This document shows, piece by piece, positions 52,794 through 61,288 of a stretch of 64,000 nucleotides of DNA. This stretch comes from Streptomyces formicae (GTDB lineage Bacteria > Actinomycetota > Actinomycetes > Streptomycetales > Streptomycetaceae): the NCBI RefSeq assembly GCF_022647665.1, contig NZ_CP071872.1, positions 992,001 to 1,056,000 on the forward strand. Direction: 5' to 3'. A program made the position numbers and the translations under genes. Within the stretch, counting starts at the first letter, position 1; every line of letters begins with the position of its first letter. The notes under the pieces are model-generated. The model was not told the DNA's origin. It saw only the letters and a list, made by a program, of their open reading frames with translations, and searched no databases.

Positions 52794-53771
52794 GTGAACG
52801 TGAACATCGTCGAACGGGCCGCTGCGGCCCTCGCCACAGCGGCCCTCGGGCTTAGTCTGCTCACCACCCCGGCGTCGGCGTCGGCCCAGGCCGACCCGCC
52901 GCCGGGGGTCTTCCCAACGCTGGCGGGCGTGTGCAGCGACGCGGTCGAGCCGGTTCTCAACGAGCTCGGCCAGGGCTTCTTCGGATGCTGGGGCCCGTTC
53001 GGGTCGCCGATCATCCAGACGCGGCCCTCGGGTTGTCAGATCCAGCGGCCGAACGGTTCCTCGGCCGCCATCGCCGCGCTGAACGCCGACATCACCGCGC
53101 AGACGCACTGCCTCGACTTCGCCGGCGTACTGCGAGGCCCGAACAACACGTCCACCAACGACCTGAGCTGGCTCAGGTTCGCCAAGGACGGTCTGACGGT
53201 GGCCGTGGGCACCGACGGCGGTCTGGCGACCCGCCTCTTCACCAAGGGTGAGCTGCAGGCCATCTACAGGTGCGAGATGACCGTCGTCGACGGCATCCCG
53301 GTGAATCCGCTGATGCCGCAGGCCGGTTCGGGCGTCCGGACGTACTGGGCAGCGGAGATGGGTATCCCGGCGACCGCCCTGCCGTCCTGCGTCTCGGACT
53401 TCGACGCCTCCGGCAGTCCCGTCCAGGAGAACGACGGTGCTGCCCTGACCGGCGAGGGCGACCTCGTGCCGTTCGCGATCCCCCAGTACATCGCCCAGAC
53501 CAACGGCGTCGTCCCGAATCGCATCGGTCCCGCGGACATCCGTCCCATCAACGGTGTCGCCCCCGTCACTGCCGCCGGGACGTTCAACACGAGCTTCCCG
53601 ATCACCCGCGATGTCTACGTAGTCGCCGAGACGGCGCGGCTGAGCGAGACGCCCATCGTCACGGCCTTCGTCGGGCCCGGCTCCATGGTGTGCGACCCGG
53701 CGGTCATCGAGCTCCACGGCTTCGGAGCCCTCTCGAACTGCGGCTCGGTCGCGGCCACGGGCGAAAGCTGA
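52794..53771 (+). CDS. Small secreted PstS-like protein 2
   Basis: 325 residues. GGAGGA precedes the GTG. Signal peptide ends near ASAQA (residue 33). Closely related to the protein at 48172 (shared FTKGELQAIYRCEMTVVDGI, LMPQAGSGVRTYWAAEMGIP, and end GFGALSNCG). The first ligand loop GSDTTQ is replaced by VCSDAVEPVL, with a Gly/Phe/Cys-rich insert. It may bind a different ligand or none. Confidence 0.75.
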   Translation: MNVNIVERAAAALATAALGLSLLTTPASASAQADPPPGVFPTLAGVCSDAVEPVLNELGQGFFGCWGPFGSPIIQTRPSGCQIQRPNGSSAAIAALNADITAQTHCLDFAGVLRGPNNTSTNDLSWLRFAKDGLTVAVGTDGGLATRLFTKGELQAIYRCEMTVVDGIPVNPLMPQAGSGVRTYWAAEMGIPATALPSCVSDFDASGSPVQENDGAALTGEGDLVPFAIPQYIAQTNGVVPNRIGPADIRPINGVAPVTAAGTFNTSFPITRDVYVVAETARLSETPIVTAFVGPGSMVCDPAVIELHGFGALSNCGSVAATGES

Positions 53772-53807
53772 GCCGTGGTTCCGCAACGGACCCGCATCCG
53801 GGATTGA

Positions 53808-53842
53808 GCGCTGCCGAGTACCCGTCGGGTGCCCGGCAGCGC
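53808..53842 (+). terminator. Hairpin after secreted PstS-like gene 2
   Basis: GCGCTGCC (53808-53815) pairs with GGCAGCGC (53835-53842), with an inner ACCCG/CGGGT pairing. Confidence 0.65.
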
Positions 53843-53886
53843 ATCCTCGTACCGACGACGCACCAGCAGGGAAAGGGGAGGGAGCC

Positions 53887-54684
53887 ATGAACTCGGCTGT
53901 CTCGCACCGCAGGACCAGCGCGCCCGGCGGTCTCTCGCGACGCCCGCTCGCCGCGGCACTCGCCGCCGCCGTCACGGGACTGCTGGCAGCCTGCGCCTCC
54001 GCCACCCCTGCCCGAGAGGCCGCACCCCCGGAGGACCGGCCCGCGGCCGTGGCGGCTCCGAGCGAGGCCCCCGCGTCCGGCGCGGCACCGAAGCCCGTAC
54101 CCCAGGGGAGCGCGGGCCGGGCGCAGACGCGCGCCCCGTCGCTCGACACCCCGACGTCGAGCCCCGAGCCGGCGCGCAGTGCGACCCCGGGGACCCGGCG
54201 GCCCGTGCCGTCCGCCGAGCCGGCCACCCCCAAGGCCGCTGCCAAGCCCGCCAAGCCTTCGTCCGGGAAGTCCCCTTCTCCGGAGCCGACGTACAACCCG
54301 AAGGTCACCACCATCCACATCGGCAAGTGGTCACGCTCGCTGATCCGCGGCGGCCAGGAGGAGGTGGACGCCTGCAAAGCGGCGGTCCTCTTCGAAGGGC
54401 CCGTCCCGGGCAAGGAGAACGGGTTCGAGATGAACACCTCGGTGATCGTCGGCCACGACTTCTGCGGGTTCGACCACTTCGCGGATCTGCCGGTGGGGAC
54501 CGATGTGAGGATCACCAGCCCCAAGGGCGAGCTGAAGTACCGGGTGTATGCCAACTACATCACCCCGGGCCAGGGCGGTTCCAACAGCGGTCTCTACTGG
54601 GGGGACATCACGCTGCAGAGTTGCCTGGGCCCGGACACGGGCTTCAGCTACCTGGAGCGGGTGTCGCCGGCGCGCGAGTCCTGA
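53887..54684 (+). CDS. Lipid-anchored sortase-like protein with intact His and Cys
   Basis: 265 residues. AGGGAGG precedes the ATG. Lipobox LLAAC places the acylated Cys at residue 36. A long Ala/Pro/Ser linker (37-137) leads to a compact sortase domain: NTSVIVGHDFCGFDHFADLP with His190, KYRVYANYITPGQG, and ITLQSCLGPD with Cys246, plus Arg258. Most sortases are anchored by an N-terminal helix, not a lipid. It is the last gene of the locus and the only candidate active sortase in it. Confidence 0.7.
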   Translation: MNSAVSHRRTSAPGGLSRRPLAAALAAAVTGLLAACASATPAREAAPPEDRPAAVAAPSEAPASGAAPKPVPQGSAGRAQTRAPSLDTPTSSPEPARSATPGTRRPVPSAEPATPKAAAKPAKPSSGKSPSPEPTYNPKVTTIHIGKWSRSLIRGGQEEVDACKAAVLFEGPVPGKENGFEMNTSVIVGHDFCGFDHFADLPVGTDVRITSPKGELKYRVYANYITPGQGGSNSGLYWGDITLQSCLGPDTGFSYLERVSPARES

Positions 54685-55068
54685 GGGCAGCCGGTTGCGG
54701 CTGGAACGCAGTGCCCGAAGAGCCATGTCATCGAGACCGATGAGGGTGAAGCGGTGATGGTGGAGCTTCGAGCTGTCCCAGCCGTCGGGGACTACCTCGA
54801 CGACGAAACCTGACGGCCTGCCATTCGACTTCCTCGGCTACGCGGCCGTACCGCTCAACGCCGCTGCGGGCCGGCTCAAGAACAAGGGCCGCACGGCGCC
54901 CCGACCGGCCTCGATGACCGCTCGGACCCGGCCGGCGGAGATGGGCTTCCCCGGCATCGTCCGCGAGGCCCGCGCCGTGCTGCCCGGGGCGCGGCTGCGG
55001 CGTCGGCTGTTCTGGCGTTACACGCTCGTGTGGCGGGCGGCCCCTTGAGCACCCTCCGCGGGCGGCGG
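54685..55068. other. Gap with degenerate coding traces
   Basis: No complete gene. The left half contains unassigned fragments in both directions; the right half carries the methyltransferase-like tail listed separately. I see no promoter or terminator I can defend. Confidence 0.4.
54914..55048 (+). pseudogene. Fragment resembling the C-terminus of a methyltransferase
   Basis: 44 codons ending VLPGARLRRRLFWRYTLVWR before the stop. This is like the last beta hairpin of class I SAM-dependent methyltransferases. The SAM-binding part is missing and the frame has no good start. Confidence 0.35.
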
Positions 55069-56322
55069 TCATCCCGCGGGCACGGTCGGTTCGGCGCGCG
55101 CGGCAGGCGGCGCGACCCGCACGCGGGGGAGGCGGCGCACGGGGGTGACGGTGATGAGGGCGATGGCGCAGCAGACGCTGATGAGGGTCCCGACCAGCAG
55201 GAGGTCGCGGATGGTGAAGAGGGCGCTGACGGGGCCGGCGATGGCCTGGCCGAACGGGGCGGCGAGGATCGAGCCGGCGATCTCGTAGGCCGTCACGCGG
55301 TTGAGCCGGTCCTCGGGGATCTGGGTCTGCACGGTGGTGGCCCACTGGACGCCCCAGAACGCCCAGCCGATCCCGCTCACCCCGTACCCGAGCAGGAGCA
55401 GCGGAAGGGCGGGGACCAGGGCCGCCGCGAGCGGCATCAGCGGGAACAGGAACATCGCGAGCCCGCCGCCGAAGAGCGGGCGGGACGGACGGACCCGGAT
55501 CGCGACCAGACCGCCGAGGACGCAGCCGGCGCCGAACGCCGCCTCGGCGTACCCGAACGCGGCCTTGCCGTGCGCGTCGATGATGGCGGCCGCGCCGAGC
55601 GGGGTGATCGGGCCCCAGACGAAGATGCCCAGGAACCACCAGATCAGGATGACCGACCACATCCAGGACCGGGAGCGGAACTCGTCCCAGCCGGTCCGCA
55701 GGTTCGCGAGCGTGGAGGCCGAACGGTCCACCACGAAAGGGGGCAGCCGCAGCGCCACCAGGCAGATCCCGCTCACCGCGAAGGTGGCGGCGACGACCGC
55801 GAACACGGGGGACACCGAGACGGTGGCGACGAGCGTTCCCGCGAGCGCCGGGCCGGCCATCGTGGAGAGCCCCTGGGCGACTCGTAGCACTCCGTTGGCG
55901 TGGTGAGGGGCGGCGGCGACCTGCGGGACCAGGCTGGACACGCCCGGCTGGAACATCGCGGTGGCGGTCCCGCCGAGCGCGGCCACGCAGATGATGAACC
56001 ACAACGGCGCGCGGCCGAGCCAGAAGTAGGCCGCGAGCGCGCTCATGAGCAGGCTCCGGGCCGCGTCCGCGCCGATCATCAGCGGTCTGGGGTGGAACCG
56101 GTCCGCGAACACCCCGCCGAAGACGACGAAGAGCGCGAAGGCCCCCATCCAGGCGGCGAGCGCGAAACCGACCGCGCTCACTCCGTACCCGAGGGAGAGC
56201 ATCGCGACCGACAGCGCGACGGGGATCATCGCGTCGCCCAGCATCGATGCGATGCGGGCAGTGAAGTAGAGGCTGAAGTTCCAGGTCCAGAGACTGGGGC
56301 GCGCGAGGTCGGGCGGGACCAT
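55069..56322 (-). CDS. MFS transporter
   Basis: 417 residues with twelve membrane helices and the DHA3-type layout (NFSLYFTARIASMLGDAMIP at the start, then FADRFHPRPLMIGADAARS). The C-terminal tail is Pro/Arg-rich. A drug or macrolide exporter is likely; the substrate is unknown. ATG at 56322. It is divergent from the DJ-1 gene across 286 bp. Confidence 0.82.
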   Translation of the reverse strand: MVPPDLARPSLWTWNFSLYFTARIASMLGDAMIPVALSVAMLSLGYGVSAVGFALAAWMGAFALFVVFGGVFADRFHPRPLMIGADAARSLLMSALAAYFWLGRAPLWFIICVAALGGTATAMFQPGVSSLVPQVAAAPHHANGVLRVAQGLSTMAGPALAGTLVATVSVSPVFAVVAATFAVSGICLVALRLPPFVVDRSASTLANLRTGWDEFRSRSWMWSVILIWWFLGIFVWGPITPLGAAAIIDAHGKAAFGYAEAAFGAGCVLGGLVAIRVRPSRPLFGGGLAMFLFPLMPLAAALVPALPLLLLGYGVSGIGWAFWGVQWATTVQTQIPEDRLNRVTAYEIAGSILAAPFGQAIAGPVSALFTIRDLLLVGTLISVCCAIALITVTPVRRLPRVRVAPPAARAEPTVPAG

Positions 56323-56608
56323 TCAGGCTTCCTTCGGCAAGTCCGTGCTGTGGCCTGGAGCGTGTCGGCCGCGCTGCTGCGGAGCGGCGACACAGGAAGG
56401 CGTACGAAGCCTTGTGCGGGTACGTCCTGGCGGTCAAGCGAATTTCGCGCCCGCCCAGTGACCGGTGCGCCGTGCGCCGTGGGCCGTACGCCGTGCGCGG
56501 AGGGCTTGGCGAGATTCCGTTGGAAGGTGTCAGTCGTGCCACTGGGACGGGCCGAGCCGCGCGCCTAGCGTCGAAGCGGCCCTTCCGCTCCGGCCCCGAG
56601 GACACCGT
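56323..56608. promoter_or_regulatory. Divergent intergenic region
   Basis: Contains GTGACCGGTGCGCCGTGCGC and related short CCGT(A/G)CGCC repeats (56460-56500). Promoters for both flanking genes are expected; none is obvious. Confidence 0.35.
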
Positions 56609-57310
56609 ATGCACGTTCAGATCGTTCTGTTCGACGGCTTCGACCCGCTCGACGCCATCGCCCCCTACGAGGTGCTGTACGCCGGCGGCATGGCCGAGGC
56701 CGGCGCGATGACCGTCGAGCTCGTCTCGGCCGAGGGGCCGCGCGAGGTGGTCAGCGGGACCGGGGGCCTGGCGCTGCGCGCCACGGCGGCGCTGGATCCG
56801 GGCCGCCCGGGGCTCGTTCTCGTACCCGGCGCGTCGGGGCGGTCCGGGGAGCCGGGGGAGGTGCCCGACCAGGAGGCCGGAGACGCGGGGCACACGGGGG
56901 AGTGGCGGCAGGACGAGTTCATTCCCGTACTGCTGGCGCGCACCCTGACCACCGAGTTGCCGAGGCTGCTCAAGGCGGCCATGGACAACCCGGACGTGAC
57001 GGTCGCGACGGTGTGCGGGGGCTCGCTCGTGCCGGCCATGGCCGGGCTGCTGGAGGGCCGTCATGCCACCACGCACCACCTGGGCCTGGACCTGCTGGAC
57101 GCCACCGGGGCCCATGCCGTACGTGCCCGGGTCGTCGACGACGGCGACCTGGTCACCGGCGCCGGGGTGACCTCCGGGCTGGACCTCGCCCTCCACCTGC
57201 TGGAACGCGAGATCGGGCCGCAGGTCGCGCACGCCGTGGAGGAACTGTTCGCGTACGAGCGCCGAGGCACGGTCTGGCGCAACCAGGGCCCTGCGCCCTC
57301 CCCCCTGTGA
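56609..57310 (+). CDS. DJ-1/PfpI-family protein
   Basis: 233 residues. QIVLFDGFDPLDAIAPYEVL at the start and the nucleophile elbow VATVCGGSLVPAMAGLLEG with Cys136. GAGVTSGLDLALHLLE near 200 is the usual closing helix. Members include isocyanide hydratases and glyoxalases; here a Gly/Glu-rich loop (72-98) is unusual. It is followed by a small protein 14 bases on, so an operon is likely. Confidence 0.8.
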   Translation: MHVQIVLFDGFDPLDAIAPYEVLYAGGMAEAGAMTVELVSAEGPREVVSGTGGLALRATAALDPGRPGLVLVPGASGRSGEPGEVPDQEAGDAGHTGEWRQDEFIPVLLARTLTTELPRLLKAAMDNPDVTVATVCGGSLVPAMAGLLEGRHATTHHLGLDLLDATGAHAVRARVVDDGDLVTGAGVTSGLDLALHLLEREIGPQVAHAVEELFAYERRGTVWRNQGPAPSPL

Positions 57311-57324
57311 AGGAGAAGCTCAAC

Positions 57325-57630
57325 ATGTCCGTCGAAGGCACGTGGGATCTGACCATTGCGACCCCCATCGGCAGGATCAAGCCGGTGCTCGAACTCCGCA
57401 GGGTAGGACGGGAATTGACCGGGACCGCGTACGGAGCCGGAGAGGAGGTTCCGCTCAGCGACGTCACCGTGGACGGCGATCGCCTCACCTGGAAGCAGTC
57501 GATCACCAAGCCGCTGCGCCTGAACCTGGCCTTCGCCGTGACGGTCGACGGCGAAACCCTCACCGGCACCTCCCGAGCCGGCCGCCTCCCCGCCTCCAAG
57601 GTCACCGGCCGACGCCGCGCCGCACCGTGA
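57325..57630 (+). CDS. Small conserved-type protein, function unknown
   Basis: 101 residues. AAGGAGAAG precedes the ATG. The protein is mainly beta strands: GTWDLTIATPIGRIKPVLEL, ELTGTAYGAGEEVPLSDVTV, DGDRLTWKQSITKPLRLNLA. It looks like a single lipocalin- or calycin-like half-barrel. No signal peptide. The next gene starts by GTGA overlap. Confidence 0.6.
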   Translation: MSVEGTWDLTIATPIGRIKPVLELRRVGRELTGTAYGAGEEVPLSDVTVDGDRLTWKQSITKPLRLNLAFAVTVDGETLTGTSRAGRLPASKVTGRRRAAP

Positions 57631-58196
57631 CGACTGCACTCGGCGACACGACAATGCCTGCTGTGTTTTCCATGTTCTCCCTGCGGATACGAGCCGTGCG
57701 CCTGGACGAACTGCCGCTCCTCCAGGACATCGAGAGAGCTGCCGGGCGGTGCTTCCGGGACGTCGGTATGCCGGAGGTCGCCGACGACGAGCCGCTCCCG
57801 GTCGGTGAGCTCGCCCGTTACCAGCGGGACGGGCTGGCGTGGGTCGGGGTCGCTGGCGCGGACGTTCCCGTCGCGTATCTGATCGCCGACAGGGTCGACG
57901 GCAATCTCCACGTCGAGCAGGTGTCGGTGCACCCGGACAGTGCGCGCCGCGGTGTCGGGCGGTCGCTGGTGGAGCATCTGGCGGATCAGGCCAGGGGCGA
58001 GGGGGTGCCCGCCCTGACCCTCACCACGTTCGCCGAGGTGCCGTGGAACGCGCCCTACTACGCGCGCTGCGGGTTCCTGCCCCTGGACGACAGCATGCTC
58101 ACCCCCGGCCTGCGGGAGATCCGCGACCGCGAGGCGGCGCATGGCCTGGACAGGTGGCCACGGGTCTGTATGCGCAGGGTTCTGAGGCGTTCCTAA
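57627..58196 (+). CDS. GNAT-family acetyltransferase
   Basis: About 189 residues from GTG 57627 (GTGA overlap); ATGs at 57654 or 57672 may be the true start. The acetyl-CoA site is VEQVSVHPDSARRGVGRSLV and the C-terminal strand pair contains WNAPYYARCGFLPL. It should acetylate an amine or protein N-terminus. The substrate is unknown. Confidence 0.82.
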   Translation: MTTALGDTTMPAVFSMFSLRIRAVRLDELPLLQDIERAAGRCFRDVGMPEVADDEPLPVGELARYQRDGLAWVGVAGADVPVAYLIADRVDGNLHVEQVSVHPDSARRGVGRSLVEHLADQARGEGVPALTLTTFAEVPWNAPYYARCGFLPLDDSMLTPGLREIRDREAAHGLDRWPRVCMRRVLRRS

Positions 58197-58287
58197 GGTT
58201 TCCCGAGAGTTCCGCTGAGCCGTGGATGATCTGCTCACTGGCGGGCGACGGCAGGAGCCGCGCACCGCACAGTGAAGGAGAACGATC

Positions 58288-59004
58288 ATGCGCATGAACG
58301 CCCGTCGGCTCACGGCGGCGGCGGTGTTCGCCGCGGTGACCGCGTTGACGACCGGGTCGGTGGCCGCGTCCGCGGCCTCGCCGGCCGAGAGCCGCGAGGA
58401 CAAGGGCGACAAGCACAGGCACTGCGTCGTTGTTCCCAAGAAGCTCCGGGATCTGACCGGGGAGGACCGCGTCAAGATCGAGGAGAAGCTGAAGAAGGCC
58501 CACGAGGAGCGGGGCAAGGTGCTCGGAGGGCTCATCGGCGAGCCGCGTCTGAAGGTCGAGAAGAAGCTGGAGGAGGCGGGCCCGGAGCTTCCCGGGAAGC
58601 TCCGGGAGCTGATCGGCGATGAGCGTGCCGACGTCAAGGGGAAGCTGGAGAAGTCGGAGAAGGTGCGCAAGGCGGTCCCGAGGAAGACCGTCCGCGACGG
58701 GAAGATCTGCCATGCGGCGGGAGCGGAGAAGGTGGACCGGGGCCGCGTCTCCGACGCGATGGTGAAGAGCCTCGTCTCCCGGCTCGGGGTCGGCGAGGCC
58801 GACGCCCGCAAGGCCGTCGACAAGCTGTTCTCGCTCGGCGAGCGGTCGAAGGGTGTCGACCCGAAGAGCAAGGAGTTCGCGGCGGTCGCCAAGGAGTTGG
58901 GGGTCACTCCGGAGCAGTTCTCCGACGCAGTGAAGGAGGCGCGGAAGGACCTGCGGGAGCACCTGCGGGAGGACCTGCGCGAGCAGAAGCCGAGCGGCAG
59001 CTGA
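58288..59004 (+). CDS. Exported, highly charged helical protein
   Basis: 238 residues. AAGGAG precedes the ATG. Signal peptide ends VAASAAS near residue 30. The mature protein is Lys/Glu/Arg-rich with coiled-coil-like heptads (KIEEKLKKAHEERGKVLGGL) and a C-terminal segment GVTPEQFSDAVKEARKDL. Two cysteines (HRHCVVV, GKICHAA) may bridge. Function unknown. The two-component genes that follow may control it. Confidence 0.6.
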   Translation: MRMNARRLTAAAVFAAVTALTTGSVAASAASPAESREDKGDKHRHCVVVPKKLRDLTGEDRVKIEEKLKKAHEERGKVLGGLIGEPRLKVEKKLEEAGPELPGKLRELIGDERADVKGKLEKSEKVRKAVPRKTVRDGKICHAAGAEKVDRGRVSDAMVKSLVSRLGVGEADARKAVDKLFSLGERSKGVDPKSKEFAAVAKELGVTPEQFSDAVKEARKDLREHLREDLREQKPSGS

Positions 59005-59131
59005 CACCGCTGCCTCCGCGACGGCCGGCGCGTGGACCGGGTCGCCCGTGTCCCGCTCCGGCCGTCGGTACCGGCCGTCCGTACCGGCCGTCCTTATCGA
59101 ACCCTGATCCCGCTGCACGGAGACTACGGCC

Positions 59132-59806
59132 ATGCGTGTGATGGTGGTGGACGACGACTCGGCGGTGCGCCTCTCGCTGGCCCGCGCCCTGACCAGGGAC
59201 GGGTACGAGGTCTCCGAGGCCGCGAACGGAAACGCGGCCCTGGAGGTCTTCGCGGGCGCCCGCCCGGACGCCGTCGTACTCGACGTACTGATGCCCGAGC
59301 CGAACGGACTGGAGGTCTGCCGCAGGATCAGGTCCCGCGGCGACCGCACCCCCATCCTCATGCTCACCGCCCGCGACCTCGTCGAGGACCGGGTGGCCGG
59401 GCTGGACGCGGGCGCCGACGACTACCTCGTCAAGCCCTTCGCCCTGGACGAGCTGCGGGCCAGGATCCGCGCCCTGCTGCGGCGCAGCGGTGCCGGGCAC
59501 GGGGAGGTGATCCGGTTCGCCGACCTCGAGTTCGACGTGGCGGCCTGCCGGGCCCGGCGCGGCGACCGGGTGCTGGAACTGACCCGGACCGAGCACGCGC
59601 TGCTCGAACTCTTCGTACGCAATCCGCGCCGCGTGCTCAGCCGGTCGCTGATCTTCGACGCGGTCTGGGGGTACGACTTCGGCCCGTCGTCCAACGCCCT
59701 GTGGGTGTACGTCAGCTATCTGCGCGGCAAGCTGGAGGCCGGGGGCGAGCCCCGGCTCATCCAGACGGTCCGCGGCCTCGGCTACGTCCTGCGGGAGGAG
59801 CCGTGA
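59132..59806 (+). CDS. OmpR-class response regulator (MprA-like)
   Basis: 224 residues. Receiver: VVDDDSAV at the start, phosphoacceptor Asp51 in [10 protein letters not shown], Lys in [11 protein letters not shown]. Effector: [20 protein letters not shown] and [24 protein letters not shown]. Stop overlaps the kinase GTG. Confidence 0.9.
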   Translation: MRVMVVDDDSAVRLSLARALTRDGYEVSEAANGNAALEVFAGARPDAVVLDVLMPEPNGLEVCRRIRSRGDRTPILMLTARDLVEDRVAGLDAGADDYLVKPFALDELRARIRALLRRSGAGHGEVIRFADLEFDVAACRARRGDRVLELTRTEHALLELFVRNPRRVLSRSLIFDAVWGYDFGPSSNALWVYVSYLRGKLEAGGEPRLIQTVRGLGYVLREEP

Positions 59807-61200
59807 GCCTCGGCAGCCGGGTCGCCCTCGCGGGCGGCGTCGTGGTGTGCGCCGCCCTGGTGCTCGCCTCGCTGGTCATCTACCCCCTGCTCAGCGCCAA
59901 TCTGCACCGGCAGCACGACAGCACCCTGGTGTCGGCGGCCGACCACGACGCCGGGCAGCTGCTCGACGCACTGATGCGGGTGAAGAAGAAGGCGCTGGAC
60001 GCCCGGCAGCACGACCCCGCGGAGCTCAAGAAGCGGCACCTCACCGAGACGTTCCCCCGCCGGCCGGTGACGGTCGGCTCGACGCTGATGCAGTTCCTGC
60101 CCCGCCCCGCCGGCCAGGGGCCCACCTCGGGCTTCATCGCCGTCAGCGAGCGGGACATGCTGGTGGCCCTCGGCAAGACGGGGCCCTACTTCCAGGACGT
60201 CGAGTACCGGGGGGAGCGGTACCGGGTCTACACGACGTCGCTGAACGCGGGGGACGGGATCCTGGTGCGGACCGCCGTGCGGCGGTCGGTCGTCGACTCC
60301 ACCCTCGACGAGCTGAAGGTGCTGCTCGTCGCGATCACCGCCGGCGGCAGCCTGCTCGCCGCGGCTGCGGCCCGGCTCGCCGCGGGGCGGGTGCTGCGTC
60401 CCGTGCGCCGGCTGACCGACACCGTCGAGCATGTGACGCAGACCCAGGACCTGACGGCGCGGATCGACGTCCCGGGCCGGGACGAGATCGCCAGGCTCGC
60501 CCGGTCCTTCACCGCGATGATGGCCGCCGTCGACGAGTCGGTGAAGGACCGGCGGCGACTGGTCGCCGACGCGTCCCACGAGCTGCGTACGCCGCTCACC
60601 AGCCTGACCACCAACCTCGAACTCCTCGACGAGGCCCAGGGGGTGGCCGACCCGCAGGCCCCGGCGCTCGTCCGCGAGGCGCGCACCCAGGCCGAGGAGC
60701 TGAAGCTGCTCGTCAACGACCTGGTGGACCTGGGCCGTTACGGGCACTCGCCGGTCCACACCGAGGACACCCGGCTGGACCTGCTGGCCGAGCGGGTGGC
60801 GGCCCGTGCCGCGGCCCGCTCCCCCCGTGTCACCTTCCGCACGGAGCTGTCCGAGTGCCTGGTGCACGCGGACCCCGACGCCCTTGAGCGCGCCGTCGGC
60901 AACCTCGTCGACAACGCGGTCAAGTGGAGCCCCGACGGCGGCCGGGTGCTGGTGCGCGTGACGTCCTGCGGCGGCCGGGCTTCCGTGACCGTCACCGACC
61001 AGGGGCCGGGCATCCCGGTGGCGGACCTGCCGTACGTCTTCGACCGCTTCTACCGCTCCCCGGCGGCCCGTTCACTGCCCGGCTCGGGGCTCGGCCTCGC
61101 CATTGTGCGCCAGGTCGCCGAGACGTACGGCGGCGGCGTCGCGGCCGAGCCGCTGGAGCACGGCCTGCGGATGCGGATCTCGCTGCCCGCCCTGGCCTGA
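59803..61200 (+). CDS. Sensor histidine kinase (MprB-like)
   Basis: 465 residues. Helix near 8-28, extracytoplasmic domain to about 170, second helix near 172-192, HAMP ([20 protein letters not shown]), phosphoacceptor His near 259 in [15 protein letters not shown] box NAVKWSPD, G boxes [20 protein letters not shown] and [11 protein letters not shown]. It is the cognate sensor of the preceding regulator. An envelope signal is likely by family. Confidence 0.9.
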   Translation: MSLGSRVALAGGVVVCAALVLASLVIYPLLSANLHRQHDSTLVSAADHDAGQLLDALMRVKKKALDARQHDPAELKKRHLTETFPRRPVTVGSTLMQFLPRPAGQGPTSGFIAVSERDMLVALGKTGPYFQDVEYRGERYRVYTTSLNAGDGILVRTAVRRSVVDSTLDELKVLLVAITAGGSLLAAAAARLAAGRVLRPVRRLTDTVEHVTQTQDLTARIDVPGRDEIARLARSFTAMMAAVDESVKDRRRLVADASHELRTPLTSLTTNLELLDEAQGVADPQAPALVREARTQAEELKLLVNDLVDLGRYGHSPVHTEDTRLDLLAERVAARAAARSPRVTFRTELSECLVHADPDALERAVGNLVDNAVKWSPDGGRVLVRVTSCGGRASVTVTDQGPGIPVADLPYVFDRFYRSPAARSLPGSGLGLAIVRQVAETYGGGVAAEPLEHGLRMRISLPALA

Positions 61201-61245
61201 GCCCGCTCACGGCGGTCCGCCGGCGAACCCTCCCGCGGGGCGGCC

Positions 61246-61287
61246 GTCACGGGCGAGCCGTCATGGGCGAGCTGTCACGGGCGAGCC
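61246..61287 (+). repeat. 14-bp tandem repeat, three copies
   Basis: GTCACGGGCGAGCC repeated at 61246, 61260 and 61274 with single differences (GTCATGGGCGAGCT in the middle). It abuts the 3' end of the mannosyltransferase gene. Confidence 0.8.
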
Positions 61288-61288
61288 G

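Noticed and set aside
54728..57232. Long minus-strand frame across the MFS and DJ-1 genes
   Set aside because: Same reason; the true MFS frame on the minus strand and the DJ-1 frame on the plus strand both have family motifs.
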